Below, piece after piece: positions 1 through 6,296 of a stretch of 11,379 nucleotides of DNA. The DNA comes from an uncultured Pseudomonas sp. GTDB lineage: Bacteria > Pseudomonadota > Gammaproteobacteria > Pseudomonadales > Pseudomonadaceae. Made by a program: the position numbers and the translations under genes. Every line of letters starts with the position of its first letter. Within the stretch, counting starts at the first letter, position 1. The stretch lies in NCBI RefSeq assembly GCF_946885885.1, contig NZ_CAMPHN010000138.1, forward strand, positions 1 through 11,379, in the 5' to 3' direction. Under the pieces are notes generated by a model that made no database searches, was not told the DNA's origin, and saw nothing but the letters and a program-made list of their open reading frames with translations.

Positions 1-946
1 CATCGGCGGTCTGTTCGCGTTGCCCTTCTGGCAGATACGGCGAGCCGACGTTGAGTGCGCCCTGTTCATCCACCTGCAGTTCGACGCCGGCGAAGGGTTG
101 CCACGGATCAAAGCCCTGACGCCAGGCGATGCCGCCGGTCTCCGAGCTGCCGTAGATTTCCGCGGGCCACTGGCCGAGCTGTTGCTGCAAGGATTGCGCG
201 GCCTCCAGGGGCAGCGCGCCGCCGGAGGAAAACACCTTGCGCACTGCGGCAAGCGCCTGCCAGTCGAGGTTGTCGCCCATCCTTTTCAATAGCGCGGGGC
301 TGGCGACCCAGGCGAAGCCGTCGGCGCAGGCCAGGCTTTCGCGCTGCAAGTCTTCCGGGAAGGGCTGGGCACGGCGCTGGAAGGGCCGGCCGGCGCACAG
401 CGGCCAGAGCACGCGAAACAGCAGGCCATAGATATGCTGGGCGGCGACGCTGCCGAGGATGGTCGCGCCTTGCAGCTCGGCGCCCCACAGCTGTTCCAGG
501 GCGTCCACTTCATTGGCCAGCTGGCGCAGGCTCTTGTCGATCAGCTTGGCTTCGCCGCTGGAGCCGGAGGTGCAGAGGGTCAGGCGGCATTGGTCGAGAT
601 CCAGGCTGGCCGCCGGCAGCGGGGCCGTTGCCGTGAGACCGTCGAGCGCAGCGACGCCCGAGCTGTCCAGCCAGAGCTCGCATTGGCCGGCCAGGCGTTG
701 GCGGCTTTGCGGCTGGGCATCGGCCGGCAACAGCACGCTGGCCCCGGCGCGCCAGGCGCCGAGCAGGGCCACGGCCAACTCGCCGGCATCTTCCAGATAC
801 AGGGCGACCCGTTCGATCCCGCGCTCTTGCAAGGCGGCGGCCAGCTTCAGGGCACGACCCTGCAGCTCGGCGTGATCCATGCCGCTGGTGACCGGGCGGC
901 CAGGGCGAGCTTCGCTCAACAACTGCTCAAGGTTCACCCAGCTCAT
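1..946 (-). CDS. apeH: APE-type AMP-ligase (acyl-ACP synthetase), 3' end missing
   Basis: This is an adenylate-forming ligase that would activate an aromatic carboxylic acid with ATP and load it onto an ACP to prime aryl polyene synthesis. The start at 946 gives [10 protein letters not shown] and overlaps the apeG stop as ATGA, with a good AGGAGA ribosome site. The 315 visible residues contain the phosphate-binding loop [11 protein letters not shown] (about 124-134) and the aromatic-plus-acid motif YGSSETGG (about 265-272). The C-terminal subdomain with the catalytic lysine lies beyond base 1, so completeness cannot be judged. It sits directly after two ACP genes and a small membrane protein, the arrangement of apeE-apeF-apeG-apeH in known aryl polyene clusters; the symbol is assigned by family and position. 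The aromatic substrate cannot be read from this sequence. Confidence 0.85.
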   Translation of the reverse strand, partial: MSWVNLEQLLSEARPGRPVTSGMDHAELQGRALKLAAALQERGIERVALYLEDAGELAVALLGAWRAGASVLLPADAQPQSRQRLAGQCELWLDSSGVAALDGLTATAPLPAASLDLDQCRLTLCTSGSSGEAKLIDKSLRQLANEVDALEQLWGAELQGATILGSVAAQHIYGLLFRVLWPLCAGRPFQRRAQPFPEDLQRESLACADGFAWVASPALLKRMGDNLDWQALAAVRKVFSSGGALPLEAAQSLQQQLGQWPAEIYGSSETGGIAWRQGFDPWQPFAGVELQVDEQGALNVGSPYLPEGQREQTAD

Positions 947-1488
947 CCTTTTCTCCTCACGCGCTGGCGCACCAGCCATTCTCCAGCGAACAACAAACCG
1001 ATCAGGCCGTAGGAAATCAGCCCGGTATACAAGGTCCACCAGCTCAGCGGCGCCCACAGGGTCAGTGCCGCCGTCGCCAGGCCATTGAACAGAAAGAAAC
1101 CAGCCCAGAGCTGGGTGACAGTGCGGGTGTAACGCACCGCCACTTCCGGCAGCTCGGGTTCGCGCAGCCGCGCCAGGCGCTCCACCAGTGGCGGGCCGAA
1201 CTTCAGGCTGAGGCCGAATATGCTCAGCAGCAGGGCGCTGAGCAATACCGGGTACCAACGCAACAGCGCGGCTTCGCCGGACAAGCCCAGCAGCAGGCAA
1301 AAACTCAAGGCGGCCGTGGCCATCCAACGGCTGCCCGGCTGCCGCCACTGGCTCAGTGCGCGGGCCAGCCACAGGCCGCCGAGCAGCAGGGCGAACAGGC
1401 GTGGCGATAGGTGCTCCATGCCGTAATACACGGCAAAAGGGTAGAGCAGGCCTGCCACTATCAGCAGCAGGCCGAACAAGCGGGCCAT
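943..1488 (-). CDS. apeG: APE cluster integral membrane protein (COG4648-like)
   Basis: This is a 181-residue inner-membrane protein with about six hydrophobic stretches (near 4-23, 30-44, 58-72, 78-95, 125-143 and 150-172), separated by short basic loops, and with a basic tail (RQRVRRKG). A protein of this type stands between the ACPs and the AMP-ligase in aryl polyene clusters; its biochemical role is not settled. I chose the ATG at 1488 because MARLFGLLLIVAGLLYP is a natural membrane-protein start. A longer reading from 1545 would run back into the preceding ACP gene. The gap to that ACP stop is 10 bases and the ribosome site is weak, so translational coupling is likely. The last bases overlap the apeH start. 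The name rests on position and topology. Confidence 0.8.
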   Translation of the reverse strand: MARLFGLLLIVAGLLYPFAVYYGMEHLSPRLFALLLGGLWLARALSQWRQPGSRWMATAALSFCLLLGLSGEAALLRWYPVLLSALLLSIFGLSLKFGPPLVERLARLREPELPEVAVRYTRTVTQLWAGFFLFNGLATAALTLWAPLSWWTLYTGLISYGLIGLLFAGEWLVRQRVRRKG

Positions 1489-1498
1489 AGGGTCGGTC

Positions 1499-1756
1499 TT
1501 AATTCGGTGCGGCGTTGACGACGTTGAGCACGGCTTCGACCACATCGCCGACGGTGCGTACTGCCTTGAATTCCTCGGCGGCGATCTTCTTGCCGGTCTG
1601 ACGCTTGATATGGTCGATCAGGTCGACGGCGTCGATGCTGTCGATTTCCAGGTCCTGGTACAGGTTGGCGTCCAGGGTAATGCGCTCGGCGTCGAGTTCG
1701 AACAGCTCGACCAGGGCATCGCGCAGGGTGGCAAATACTTCTTCACGGGTTTGCAT
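1499..1756 (-). CDS. apeF: Acyl carrier protein, second of a pair
   Basis: This is an 85-residue acyl carrier protein. The motif LEIDSIDAVDL places the serine that would carry 4'-phosphopantetheine at residue 40, followed by the helix II segment DHIKRQTGKKI typical of ACPs. In aryl polyene synthesis the ACPs hold the aromatic starter and the growing polyene. It begins 12 bases after the preceding ACP stop, with a GAGGACG ribosome site. The two ACPs clearly differ: this one has DSID and an Ile/Asp-rich helix II, the upstream one has DSVD and a longer loop. They are therefore not a recent duplication and may serve different steps. The E/F letters follow gene order only. Confidence 0.92.
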   Translation of the reverse strand: MQTREEVFATLRDALVELFELDAERITLDANLYQDLEIDSIDAVDLIDHIKRQTGKKIAAEEFKAVRTVGDVVEAVLNVVNAAPN

Positions 1757-1768
1757 CTGCGGGCGTCC

Positions 1769-2029
1769 TCAGGCGGTTTTTTGCGCGGTAACGAACGCCG
1801 CCAAGCTAGCAACGTTGGCGAAATGCTTGCGGGTGTCCTTGGCTTCGGCGTCGATCTTGATGCCGAAGCGCTTCTGGATCGCCAGGCCGAGTTCCAATGC
1901 ATCGACCGAATCCAGGCCGAGGCCTTCGCCGAACAGGGTGAGATCGGCGGCGATATCCTCGGCAGTCATGTCTTCCAGGCCCAGGGCATCAATAATCAGG
2001 GTTTTGATTTCCAGTTGTAGATCGCTCAT
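1769..2029 (-). CDS. apeE: Acyl carrier protein, first of a pair
   Basis: This is an 86-residue acyl carrier protein with the phosphopantetheine site GLDSVDALEL, serine at residue 41, preceded by the loop DLTLFGEGLG. The start at 2029 has a strong ribosome site (GAAGGAGC). The start lies inside the end of the acyltransferase gene, overlapping by 41 bases, so the two are probably co-translated. In known aryl polyene clusters two dissimilar ACPs lie side by side between the acyltransferase and the small membrane protein, as here. Which ACP carries the starter and which the extended chain cannot be told from sequence. Confidence 0.92.
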   Translation of the reverse strand: MSDLQLEIKTLIIDALGLEDMTAEDIAADLTLFGEGLGLDSVDALELGLAIQKRFGIKIDAEAKDTRKHFANVASLAAFVTAQKTA

Positions 2030-2819
2030 CTGTAGCGAGCTCCTTCATAAAATAGTGGTGCAAGTGGTCGTTGAGTTTACGCGAGGCAACTGGCGCCGGT
2101 CCCAGAGCATTGAACTGTTGCGGGTCGATATCTTCACCAACCTGCAAATTAAAATGAAAACGGCGCGACGGAATGCTGTACCAGGGCTCGGCTTTGGTCA
2201 GGGTGGTGGGCGTGACGCTGATCACCACCGGGGTGACCACGCGCGCGCCGCGCAGGGCGATGGCCGCGGCGCCACGATGGAACTGCGGCGCCTGCCCGGG
2301 CTGGGTGCGGGTGCCCTCGGGGAAGATGATCAGGGTCTGGCCGCTGCGCAGCGCTTCTGCGGCTTCGTCGAGCATGTCCATGCTGCCGCTGTTGCTGATG
2401 AACTGCGCGGCGCGGATCGGCCCGCGCATGCAGGGGTTGTCCCACAGGCTTTGCTTGACCACGCAATTGGCGTCGCGGATGAAGGCGATCAACACCACCA
2501 CGTCGATCAGCGAGGGGTGGTTGGCGATCACCATCTGGCCGGGGCGGCCCAGGCGTTCGACGCCTTCGACCGAATAGGTGAGCACGCCGCTGTGGTACAT
2601 GAATTTGACGAACATGCGGAAGGTTTTGCTGACCACCAGGCGCGCGCGGGTGCGTTGCGTCAGGCTGTCGCCGGGCAGCAGGGCGAGCAGCGGAAAGACC
2701 AGCACGCGCAGCAGCACCCCGCCGATACCGAACAGGGCAAAACTCAGCGCGGTGGCGATCAGGCGCCAGCAATAGGGCGCGCTATAACGGCTCAGGCCTT
2801 GTTGCGTGACCAACTCCAT
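1989..2819 (-). CDS. apeD: PlsC-type lysophospholipid acyltransferase of the APE cluster
   Basis: This is a 276-residue membrane-associated acyltransferase of the 1-acylglycerol-3-phosphate acyltransferase family. A hydrophobic N-terminal region (about 19-49) is followed by catalytic motif I, NHPSLID, with H101 and D106 in the expected H-x4-D spacing, and motif III, FPEGTRT (about 166-172). In aryl polyene clusters such enzymes are thought to help attach the polyene or a fatty acid to a lipid-like carrier. The open frame extends upstream to 3161, but MELVTQQGLSRY at 2819 has a GGAAGAG ribosome site and a normal family N-terminus, so I use it. It overlaps the end of apeC by 28 bases and the start of apeE by 41. 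The substrate is not deducible. Confidence 0.88.
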   Translation of the reverse strand: MELVTQQGLSRYSAPYCWRLIATALSFALFGIGGVLLRVLVFPLLALLPGDSLTQRTRARLVVSKTFRMFVKFMYHSGVLTYSVEGVERLGRPGQMVIANHPSLIDVVVLIAFIRDANCVVKQSLWDNPCMRGPIRAAQFISNSGSMDMLDEAAEALRSGQTLIIFPEGTRTQPGQAPQFHRGAAAIALRGARVVTPVVISVTPTTLTKAEPWYSIPSRRFHFNLQVGEDIDPQQFNALGPAPVASRKLNDHLHHYFMKELATDERSTTGNQNPDY

Positions 2820-3565
2820 TGACGGCTCTTCCAGTGATGTTGCAGAAAGTCTTGTTCGTCGCTCAGGGCGCGAAGCAGGTTGAGTGCGTGGGGCCATTCG
2901 GCGGCCGGGCCGTCGGCATGGCGCAGTTGCAGTTGCCAGTCGTCGCCCGGTGTCAGCAGCAACGCGACGGCGTGGGAGAACGGCACATCGTCGATATAGG
3001 GCGCATAGAGCGCGGGCGGACGCTCTTCGGCCACCACCAGCAATACCGCCGGAGCCCCTTCGCCGAGCAGCGTGCAGGCTTCCAGCACGCCTTGCTCCAG
3101 GCCGTCGTTCTCGCCGGCGAGTGCGGTCATTTCGCTGGTGTCGCCGCGCATGATCGACCACAGACCGATGACCGCGTTATGCACCGAAAGGCTGAACTGG
3201 GTCGGCGACAGCGCCTCGTCTTTGGCCAGGTCGGTGATGATCGCCAGGGTCCGCGGGGTTTCGCCATGCCGCGAGACGAACACCAGGGGCAGTTGATCGC
3301 CGTGCGCTTCGGCCAGCGGCCAGGCGACATGAAAGGCCATACGCGCCAAGGGACTCAAACGGCGGCGTTGCATGGCCGGCAGAAAGCTGACATCCGGTTG
3401 GGCCGCACTCGGTTGGACCGCACCCGGTTGGGCCGCATCGGACTGGGACGGGGATTGTTCGGCAGCGCCGGGTAGGCGCGCGGGTGCGTGGGACCAGAGG
3501 CGCCAGTCGTCCGCGCTTTCCAGGCCAGGGGCCCAGGCACGCCATTGCTCGATCCTGAAGTGCAT
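2792..3565 (-). CDS. apeC: Beta-ketoacyl synthase chain-length-factor-like protein (PF13723 type)
   Basis: This 257-residue protein resembles the short ketosynthase-like family annotated as beta-ketoacyl synthase chain length factor (Ketoacyl-synt_2). In aryl polyene systems such a subunit pairs with a full ketosynthase. The start MHFRIEQWRAWAPGL at 3565 matches the usual family opening. The frame continues upstream to 3688, but that would place the N-terminus across a likely promoter. The stretch SLSVHNAVIGLWSI (about 125-138) is where ketosynthases carry catalytic cysteine, and no cysteine is present, as expected for a non-catalytic partner. A linker at about 33-58 is rich in Ala, Gln and Pro and holds three copies of xAxQP, coded by a 15-bp tandem repeat. 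This is the first gene of the operon. The ribosome site is weak. Confidence 0.8.
   Translation of the reverse strand: MHFRIEQWRAWAPGLESADDWRLWSHAPARLPGAAEQSPSQSDAAQPGAVQPSAAQPDVSFLPAMQRRRLSPLARMAFHVAWPLAEAHGDQLPLVFVSRHGETPRTLAIITDLAKDEALSPTQFSLSVHNAVIGLWSIMRGDTSEMTALAGENDGLEQGVLEACTLLGEGAPAVLLVVAEERPPALYAPYIDDVPFSHAVALLLTPGDDWQLQLRHADGPAAEWPHALNLLRALSDEQDFLQHHWKSRQWSWSRNKA
3396..3440 (-). repeat. Three 15-bp tandem repeats inside apeC
   Basis: Three adjacent units beginning GGTTGG(G/A)CCGCA (plus strand) occupy 3396-3410, 3411-3425 and 3426-3440. They differ only at a few positions. On the coding strand they read DAAQP, GAVQP and SAAQP, in frame, lengthening a linker between the N-terminal segment and the ketosynthase-like body. 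Because the unit is a multiple of three, copy-number change would alter only linker length. Confidence 0.85.
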
Positions 3566-3659
3566 CACTCGGACGATCCGGCCCTTGCAGGCTTCCATGT
3601 AGAGGTCGGCAGCCAGGCATGACAAGGGAATGTCGAGATTGCCATGGCGAATGGCCGGC

Positions 3660-3688
3660 ATTATCCAGACCGCACGGGCATCGTGCAA
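3660..3688 (-). promoter_or_regulatory. Candidate sigma-70 promoter of the APE operon
   Basis: On the minus strand a -10 like GATAAT (3660-3665) is 17 bases from a -35 like TTGCAC (3683-3688). The -10 matches the consensus at five of six positions; the -35 is weak at three of six. It would give a leader of roughly 85-90 bases before apeC. The -35 lies inside the near-palindrome listed separately. Confidence 0.4.
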
Positions 3689-3698
3689 ATTTTGTACG
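3682..3698. promoter_or_regulatory. 17-bp near-palindrome over the APE -35 (candidate operator)
   Basis: The plus strand reads CGTGCAAATTTTGTACG. Seven of eight base pairs about the central base are complementary (CGT.CAAA.TTTG.ACG). Its A/T-rich core contrasts with the GC-rich surroundings, and it covers the proposed -35 of the APE operon, where repressor binding would block RNA polymerase. No regulator gene for the operon is seen in the window, so the cognate protein is unknown. Confidence 0.4.
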
Positions 3699-3808
3699 GC
3701 TGTTCTGACGAGAGGTTTATGGTCATGGGGTGACCGAATGCCTCGCCCTTGTCATCCGCTTTGCATAGAATGCTCCAGCATTTGCGGTTATCGATCGAGA
3801 GGTGTGAT

Positions 3809-4579
3809 ATGCGGCGCGTGGTATTCAATCAGAAGGGCGGCGTGGGCAAATCCAGCATCGCCTGCAATTTGGCGGCCGTCAGCGCGTCCCAGGGGTATCG
3901 CACCTTGCTGATCGACCTGGATACCCAGGCCAATTCCACCCATTACCTCACCGGCCTGACCGGCGCTGAGATCCCCATGGGGATCGCCGAGTTCTTCAAG
4001 CAGACCCTGGCCAGCGGGCCGTTCGCGAAAAAGGGCCGGGTGGATATCTACGAAACGCCCTACGAAAACCTGCATGTGATCACTGCCACCGCCGAGCTGG
4101 CCGACCTGCAACCCAAGCTCGAGTCGAAGCACAAGATCAACAAACTGCGCAAACTGCTCGACGAGTTGGCCGAGGACTACGACCGCATCTACCTCGACAC
4201 CCCGCCGGCGCTGAATTTCTATACGGTGTCGGCACTGATCGCCGCCGACCGCGTGCTGATTCCGTTCGACTGCGACAGCTTCTCGCGCCATGCGCTCTAT
4301 GGCTTGTTGCAGGAGATCGAGGAACTCAAGGAGGACCACAACGAAGGCCTGGAAGTCGAAGGCATAGTGGTCAACCAATTCCAGCCGCGCGCGACCTTGC
4401 CGCAGCAACTGCTCGACGAATTGCTCGCCGAGGGCTTGCCGGTGTTGCCGGTGAATTTGATGAGCTCGGTGCGCATGCGCGAATCGCATCAGAGCTGCAC
4501 GCCGCTGATCTATCTGGAGCGCAGCCACAAGCTGACCCAGCAATTCGTCCAATTGCACGACCTGCTGGACGCGTCCTAG
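3809..4579 (+). CDS. Orphan ParA/MinD-family ATPase
   Basis: This is a 256-residue P-loop ATPase of the ParA/MinD/Soj family. The deviant Walker A motif KGGVGKSS spans 9-16 with the signature lysine K9. Switch I (DLDTQAN) is at 36-42 and Walker B (RIYLDTPP) at 126-133. Members form ATP-dependent dimers that position DNA, chemoreceptor arrays or other cargo. There is no ParB partner gene beside it and I see no parS-like site, so this is an orphan whose cargo is unknown. The start at 3809 has GAGAGG six bases upstream and places the P-loop at the N-terminus as usual; the frame could extend to 3749 but without support. A -10 like TAGAAT is at 3766-3771 with no convincing -35. From memory, Pseudomonas aeruginosa has a comparable ParA-like gene next to a universal stress gene (around PA5027/PA5028); this needs checking. 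Confidence 0.88.
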   Translation: MRRVVFNQKGGVGKSSIACNLAAVSASQGYRTLLIDLDTQANSTHYLTGLTGAEIPMGIAEFFKQTLASGPFAKKGRVDIYETPYENLHVITATAELADLQPKLESKHKINKLRKLLDELAEDYDRIYLDTPPALNFYTVSALIAADRVLIPFDCDSFSRHALYGLLQEIEELKEDHNEGLEVEGIVVNQFQPRATLPQQLLDELLAEGLPVLPVNLMSSVRMRESHQSCTPLIYLERSHKLTQQFVQLHDLLDAS

Positions 4580-4670
4580 GTCGGCTGGCCCCCTTGGGCC
4601 CTGTGTTGTTGCGCAAGGACCACACCACCATCTCGGCGCCATCGGTGGGCAAGGCGCGTTTTTCAACCCG

Positions 4671-4687
4671 GGCGGGTGCAACCCGCC
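4671..4687. repeat. GC-rich hairpin downstream of the parA-like gene
   Basis: GGCGGGT and ACCCGCC form a perfect 7-bp stem with loop GCA. It has no T-run and resembles short REP-like hairpins of pseudomonads. It lies just before the REPIN-like element in the convergent gap between the ParA-like and universal stress genes. Confidence 0.55.
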
Positions 4688-4695
4688 AAGCCGTT

Positions 4696-4761
4696 GTAGC
4701 TCGGATGCAATCCGGGGGCGATTGATCGGCACCCAATTTCCCCGGATTTCATCCGGGCTAC
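4696..4761 (-). repeat. REPIN-like element, copy 1
   Basis: Two inverted arms of about 22 bases (4696-4717 and 4740-4761) enclose a spacer of about 22 bases. Each arm is itself a hairpin of the form GTAGCCCGGAT-nnn-ATCCGGGG. The arms differ in the hairpin loop: GCA in the left arm and GAA in the right when each is read outward-in from GTAG. The left arm also has a CTC for CCC change. Copy 2 at 8677-8743 is the same element in the opposite orientation. It is a non-autonomous REP-type repeat; no transposase is present nearby. Confidence 0.8.
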
Positions 4762-4769
4762 AGAACAGC

Positions 4770-4791
4770 AAAGGCGCCCAGGGGCGCCTTT
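4770..4791. terminator. Bidirectional intrinsic terminator between the parA-like and usp genes
   Basis: AAAGGCGCCC and GGGCGCCTTT form a perfect 10-bp stem around a 2-base loop. The A and T triplets at the stem ends give short T-runs on both strands. It lies in the gap between two convergent genes and would stop transcription from both sides. Confidence 0.8.
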
Positions 4792-4811
4792 CTGGTCCCA
4801 GCCGCTACCTC

Positions 4812-5612
4812 TTAACGCACCACGAAAATATCGCAGGGCGCACGGTGCAGGAAGTGCTGCGCTAGGCTGCCGAGCAGGGCCTGGGATAACGCACTGCGGC
4901 CATGGCTGCCGAGCACCAATACTTCGATATCGCGGCTGCGGATGTTCTCTTGCAGGCAACGCAGAATCCCGCCTTGCTCCACCGAATGGCTTAACGAAGG
5001 GCCATCGTCCGGCAGCTTCTGCGCTTCGTCGAACATCAACTGATCGATCAGCCCGCATTGCAGTTGTAGCTGATCCTGGATTTGCTTGGATGAACCCTTG
5101 ATCGGCTCGAATACATGCAGCGCATGCAGCTCGGCGCTGGCGGGGAGCATGTGGTAAGCCTGATTCAGGGCGCTGACCGCGCACAGCGAAAAGTCGATGG
5201 CCGACAAGGCGCGCTGGTAGGGTTGGTAGTCATTGCGCGCGACCAGCAAGAGCGGGACCGGACAACGCCGGGCGATGCGGTCCAGGCTGGTGCCGGAGAA
5301 AAAGTCATGGCGCTGGTGATGCGCGCCTAATACCAGTAGGTCGCACGCCAACTCCTCGAGCTGTTGCAACACCACGTCGGAAGCTTTGCTGCCGCTGCAT
5401 ACGCGCAGTTCGCAGCCCGCCGGCGCATAACGGGTCAGGCTGAGATCGAGCGCCTGGCGCGCTTTTTCATGCTCCTGGTCGCTTTGATTCGAGTCCAGCA
5501 CATGCAGCATGGTCAGCTTGGCATCATGCTGCTGCGCCAGTTGGGCGGCTCTGCACAGGGCCATATCGGCAGTGTCGCGCAGGTCATGGGCAATCAATAT
5601 ATGTTTGAACAT
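4812..5612 (-). CDS. Tandem-domain universal stress protein
   Basis: This is a 266-residue soluble protein made of two UspA domains (about 1-125 and 135-266). The second carries the nucleotide-binding motif G-x2-G-x9-G-S exactly (G235, G238, G248, S249). The first has only a degenerate version (GAHH, with the second glycine replaced by H99 and a shortened spacing to GT at 107-108). So probably only the C-terminal domain binds ATP. UspE-like tandem proteins act in stress, stationary-phase and anaerobic survival. The start MFKHILIAHDL at 5612 has a CAGGAGAG ribosome site; the open frame runs further upstream, but those residues are unlike a Usp. The terminator at 4770-4791 follows. An FNR/Anr-like box lies about 80 bases before the start, which would fit low-oxygen induction reported for several P. 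aeruginosa Usp genes. Confidence 0.92.
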   Translation of the reverse strand: MFKHILIAHDLRDTADMALCRAAQLAQQHDAKLTMLHVLDSNQSDQEHEKARQALDLSLTRYAPAGCELRVCSGSKASDVVLQQLEELACDLLVLGAHHQRHDFFSGTSLDRIARRCPVPLLLVARNDYQPYQRALSAIDFSLCAVSALNQAYHMLPASAELHALHVFEPIKGSSKQIQDQLQLQCGLIDQLMFDEAQKLPDDGPSLSHSVEQGGILRCLQENIRSRDIEVLVLGSHGRSALSQALLGSLAQHFLHRAPCDIFVVR

Positions 5613-5676
5613 GGTTACGGCTCTCCTGCCATGCATGTCGGATCTAAAGATGAGTCCACCGTTGAGTGTGGGTCCA

Positions 5677-6162
5677 TCACCTATCTGGTCTTTTGATTTG
5701 TGACAAGTTCCCGCGTCGTTCATGCAAGCGTAATTGATACAGCGCGTGACTCTCAGCAACCACTTCGCCATCCTCGGCGGTGAGTTGTAGCGTCAGTGGG
5801 TATTGCGCTTTCCCCGACTCGGCCGCCTCATCCTGCAACTGCTCGATGAGCGTTGCACTGAGGCGCGCTTCCACCCGGATATCGCCGGTTGCGGGGCGCC
5901 GGAAGCGCAGGTTGATTTCCTTGATGATCGGGTAGAAGCGCTGGGTGTCGAAGCTGGTGAGAAAGAGCGCGCCGCCGGGAATTTCCGCCAGGGTAAACAG
6001 AGCCCCTGCGTACATGCTGCCGATATGGTTCTGGTTGCCGACCAGCGGCATGCACAAACGTACGTGGCCGGGTTCGAGGACTTCCGCTTTCAGGCCGCTG
6101 CGTTTGACGAAGGCGATCTGCTCTTCGGTGAGCCGGCGGGCAATTTCCTGGGGTAACGACAT
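5677..6162 (-). CDS. Hotdog-fold thioesterase-like protein (PaaI/DUF4442 type)
   Basis: This 161-residue protein has the hotdog-fold pattern: after a helical N-terminus comes NHIGSMYAGALFTLAEIPGG (about 45-64), the central helix with N45, H46, G48 and E60 as candidate active-site residues. Beta strands follow, including EINLRFRRPATGDIRVEARL (about 82-101). Such proteins hydrolyse acyl-CoA or acyl-ACP thioesters; the substrate is unknown. I use the ATG at 6162 (MSLPQEIARRL). A TTG at 6201 would add 13 residues and cannot be excluded, because the ribosome site at the ATG is weak. It is on the same strand as the usp gene, 64 bases upstream, and may be co-transcribed with it. A strong inverted repeat lies just before it. 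Confidence 0.82.
   Translation of the reverse strand: MSLPQEIARRLTEEQIAFVKRSGLKAEVLEPGHVRLCMPLVGNQNHIGSMYAGALFTLAEIPGGALFLTSFDTQRFYPIIKEINLRFRRPATGDIRVEARLSATLIEQLQDEAAESGKAQYPLTLQLTAEDGEVVAESHALYQLRLHERRGNLSQIKRPDR
5693..5706. promoter_or_regulatory. FNR/Anr-like box upstream of the universal stress gene
   Basis: The plus strand reads TTGAT-TTGT-GACAA, eight of ten matches to TTGAT-N4-ATCAA. It lies within the last codons of the thioesterase gene, about 81-94 bases before the usp start. A -10 like TTTAGA on the minus strand near 5643-5648 would place the box roughly 60 bases upstream of a start site, a spacing used by class I activators. No good -35 is visible, as expected for an activated promoter. 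Confidence 0.35.
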
Positions 6163-6202
6163 GCTGAGTGCGCTCTCGTATGGGGTTGCACCGGGCTCCA
6201 AT

Positions 6203-6222
6203 TTCGTTGCACTCGCAACGAA
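6203..6222. promoter_or_regulatory. Perfect 8-bp inverted repeat upstream of the thioesterase gene
   Basis: TTCGTTGC and GCAACGAA are exact reverse complements separated by ACTC, giving a 20-bp palindromic site 41-60 bases before the thioesterase start. No T-run follows on either strand, so a protein-binding operator is more likely than a terminator, although it could also form a hairpin in a leader RNA. The cognate regulator is not known. Confidence 0.45.
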
Positions 6223-6296
6223 GCATCAACAGACCCTAGCAAATAATGCAGCGCTTGCAATTGATCCCAGGTGACGGCGTCCGCTGACCGATTGGC

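Noticed and set aside
1605..2822. A 405-codon open frame on the plus strand opposite the ACP and acyltransferase genes
   Set aside because: The minus strand carries recognisable ACP and PlsC motifs. The plus-strand translation is low-complexity and crosses three genes, so it is a shadow.
2820..3161. An N-terminal extension of the acyltransferase frame up to 3161
   Set aside because: The extension is Arg-rich shadow sequence of apeC. The ATG at 2819 has a strong ribosome site and a normal family start.
3749..3771. TTGTCA and TAGAAT as a paired promoter for the parA-like gene
   Set aside because: The hexamers are only 11 bases apart, too close for a sigma-70 promoter. The -10-like hexamer alone is mentioned with the gene.
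4671..4761. A CRISPR-like repeat array
   Set aside because: There are only hairpin repeats of different type and no regular repeat-spacer units or cas genes. REP-type palindromes explain the pattern.
3788..4771. A 327-codon minus-strand frame opposite the parA-like gene
   Set aside because: The plus strand has intact Walker motifs and a good ribosome site. The minus frame also runs through the terminator-side repeat region and has no family pattern.
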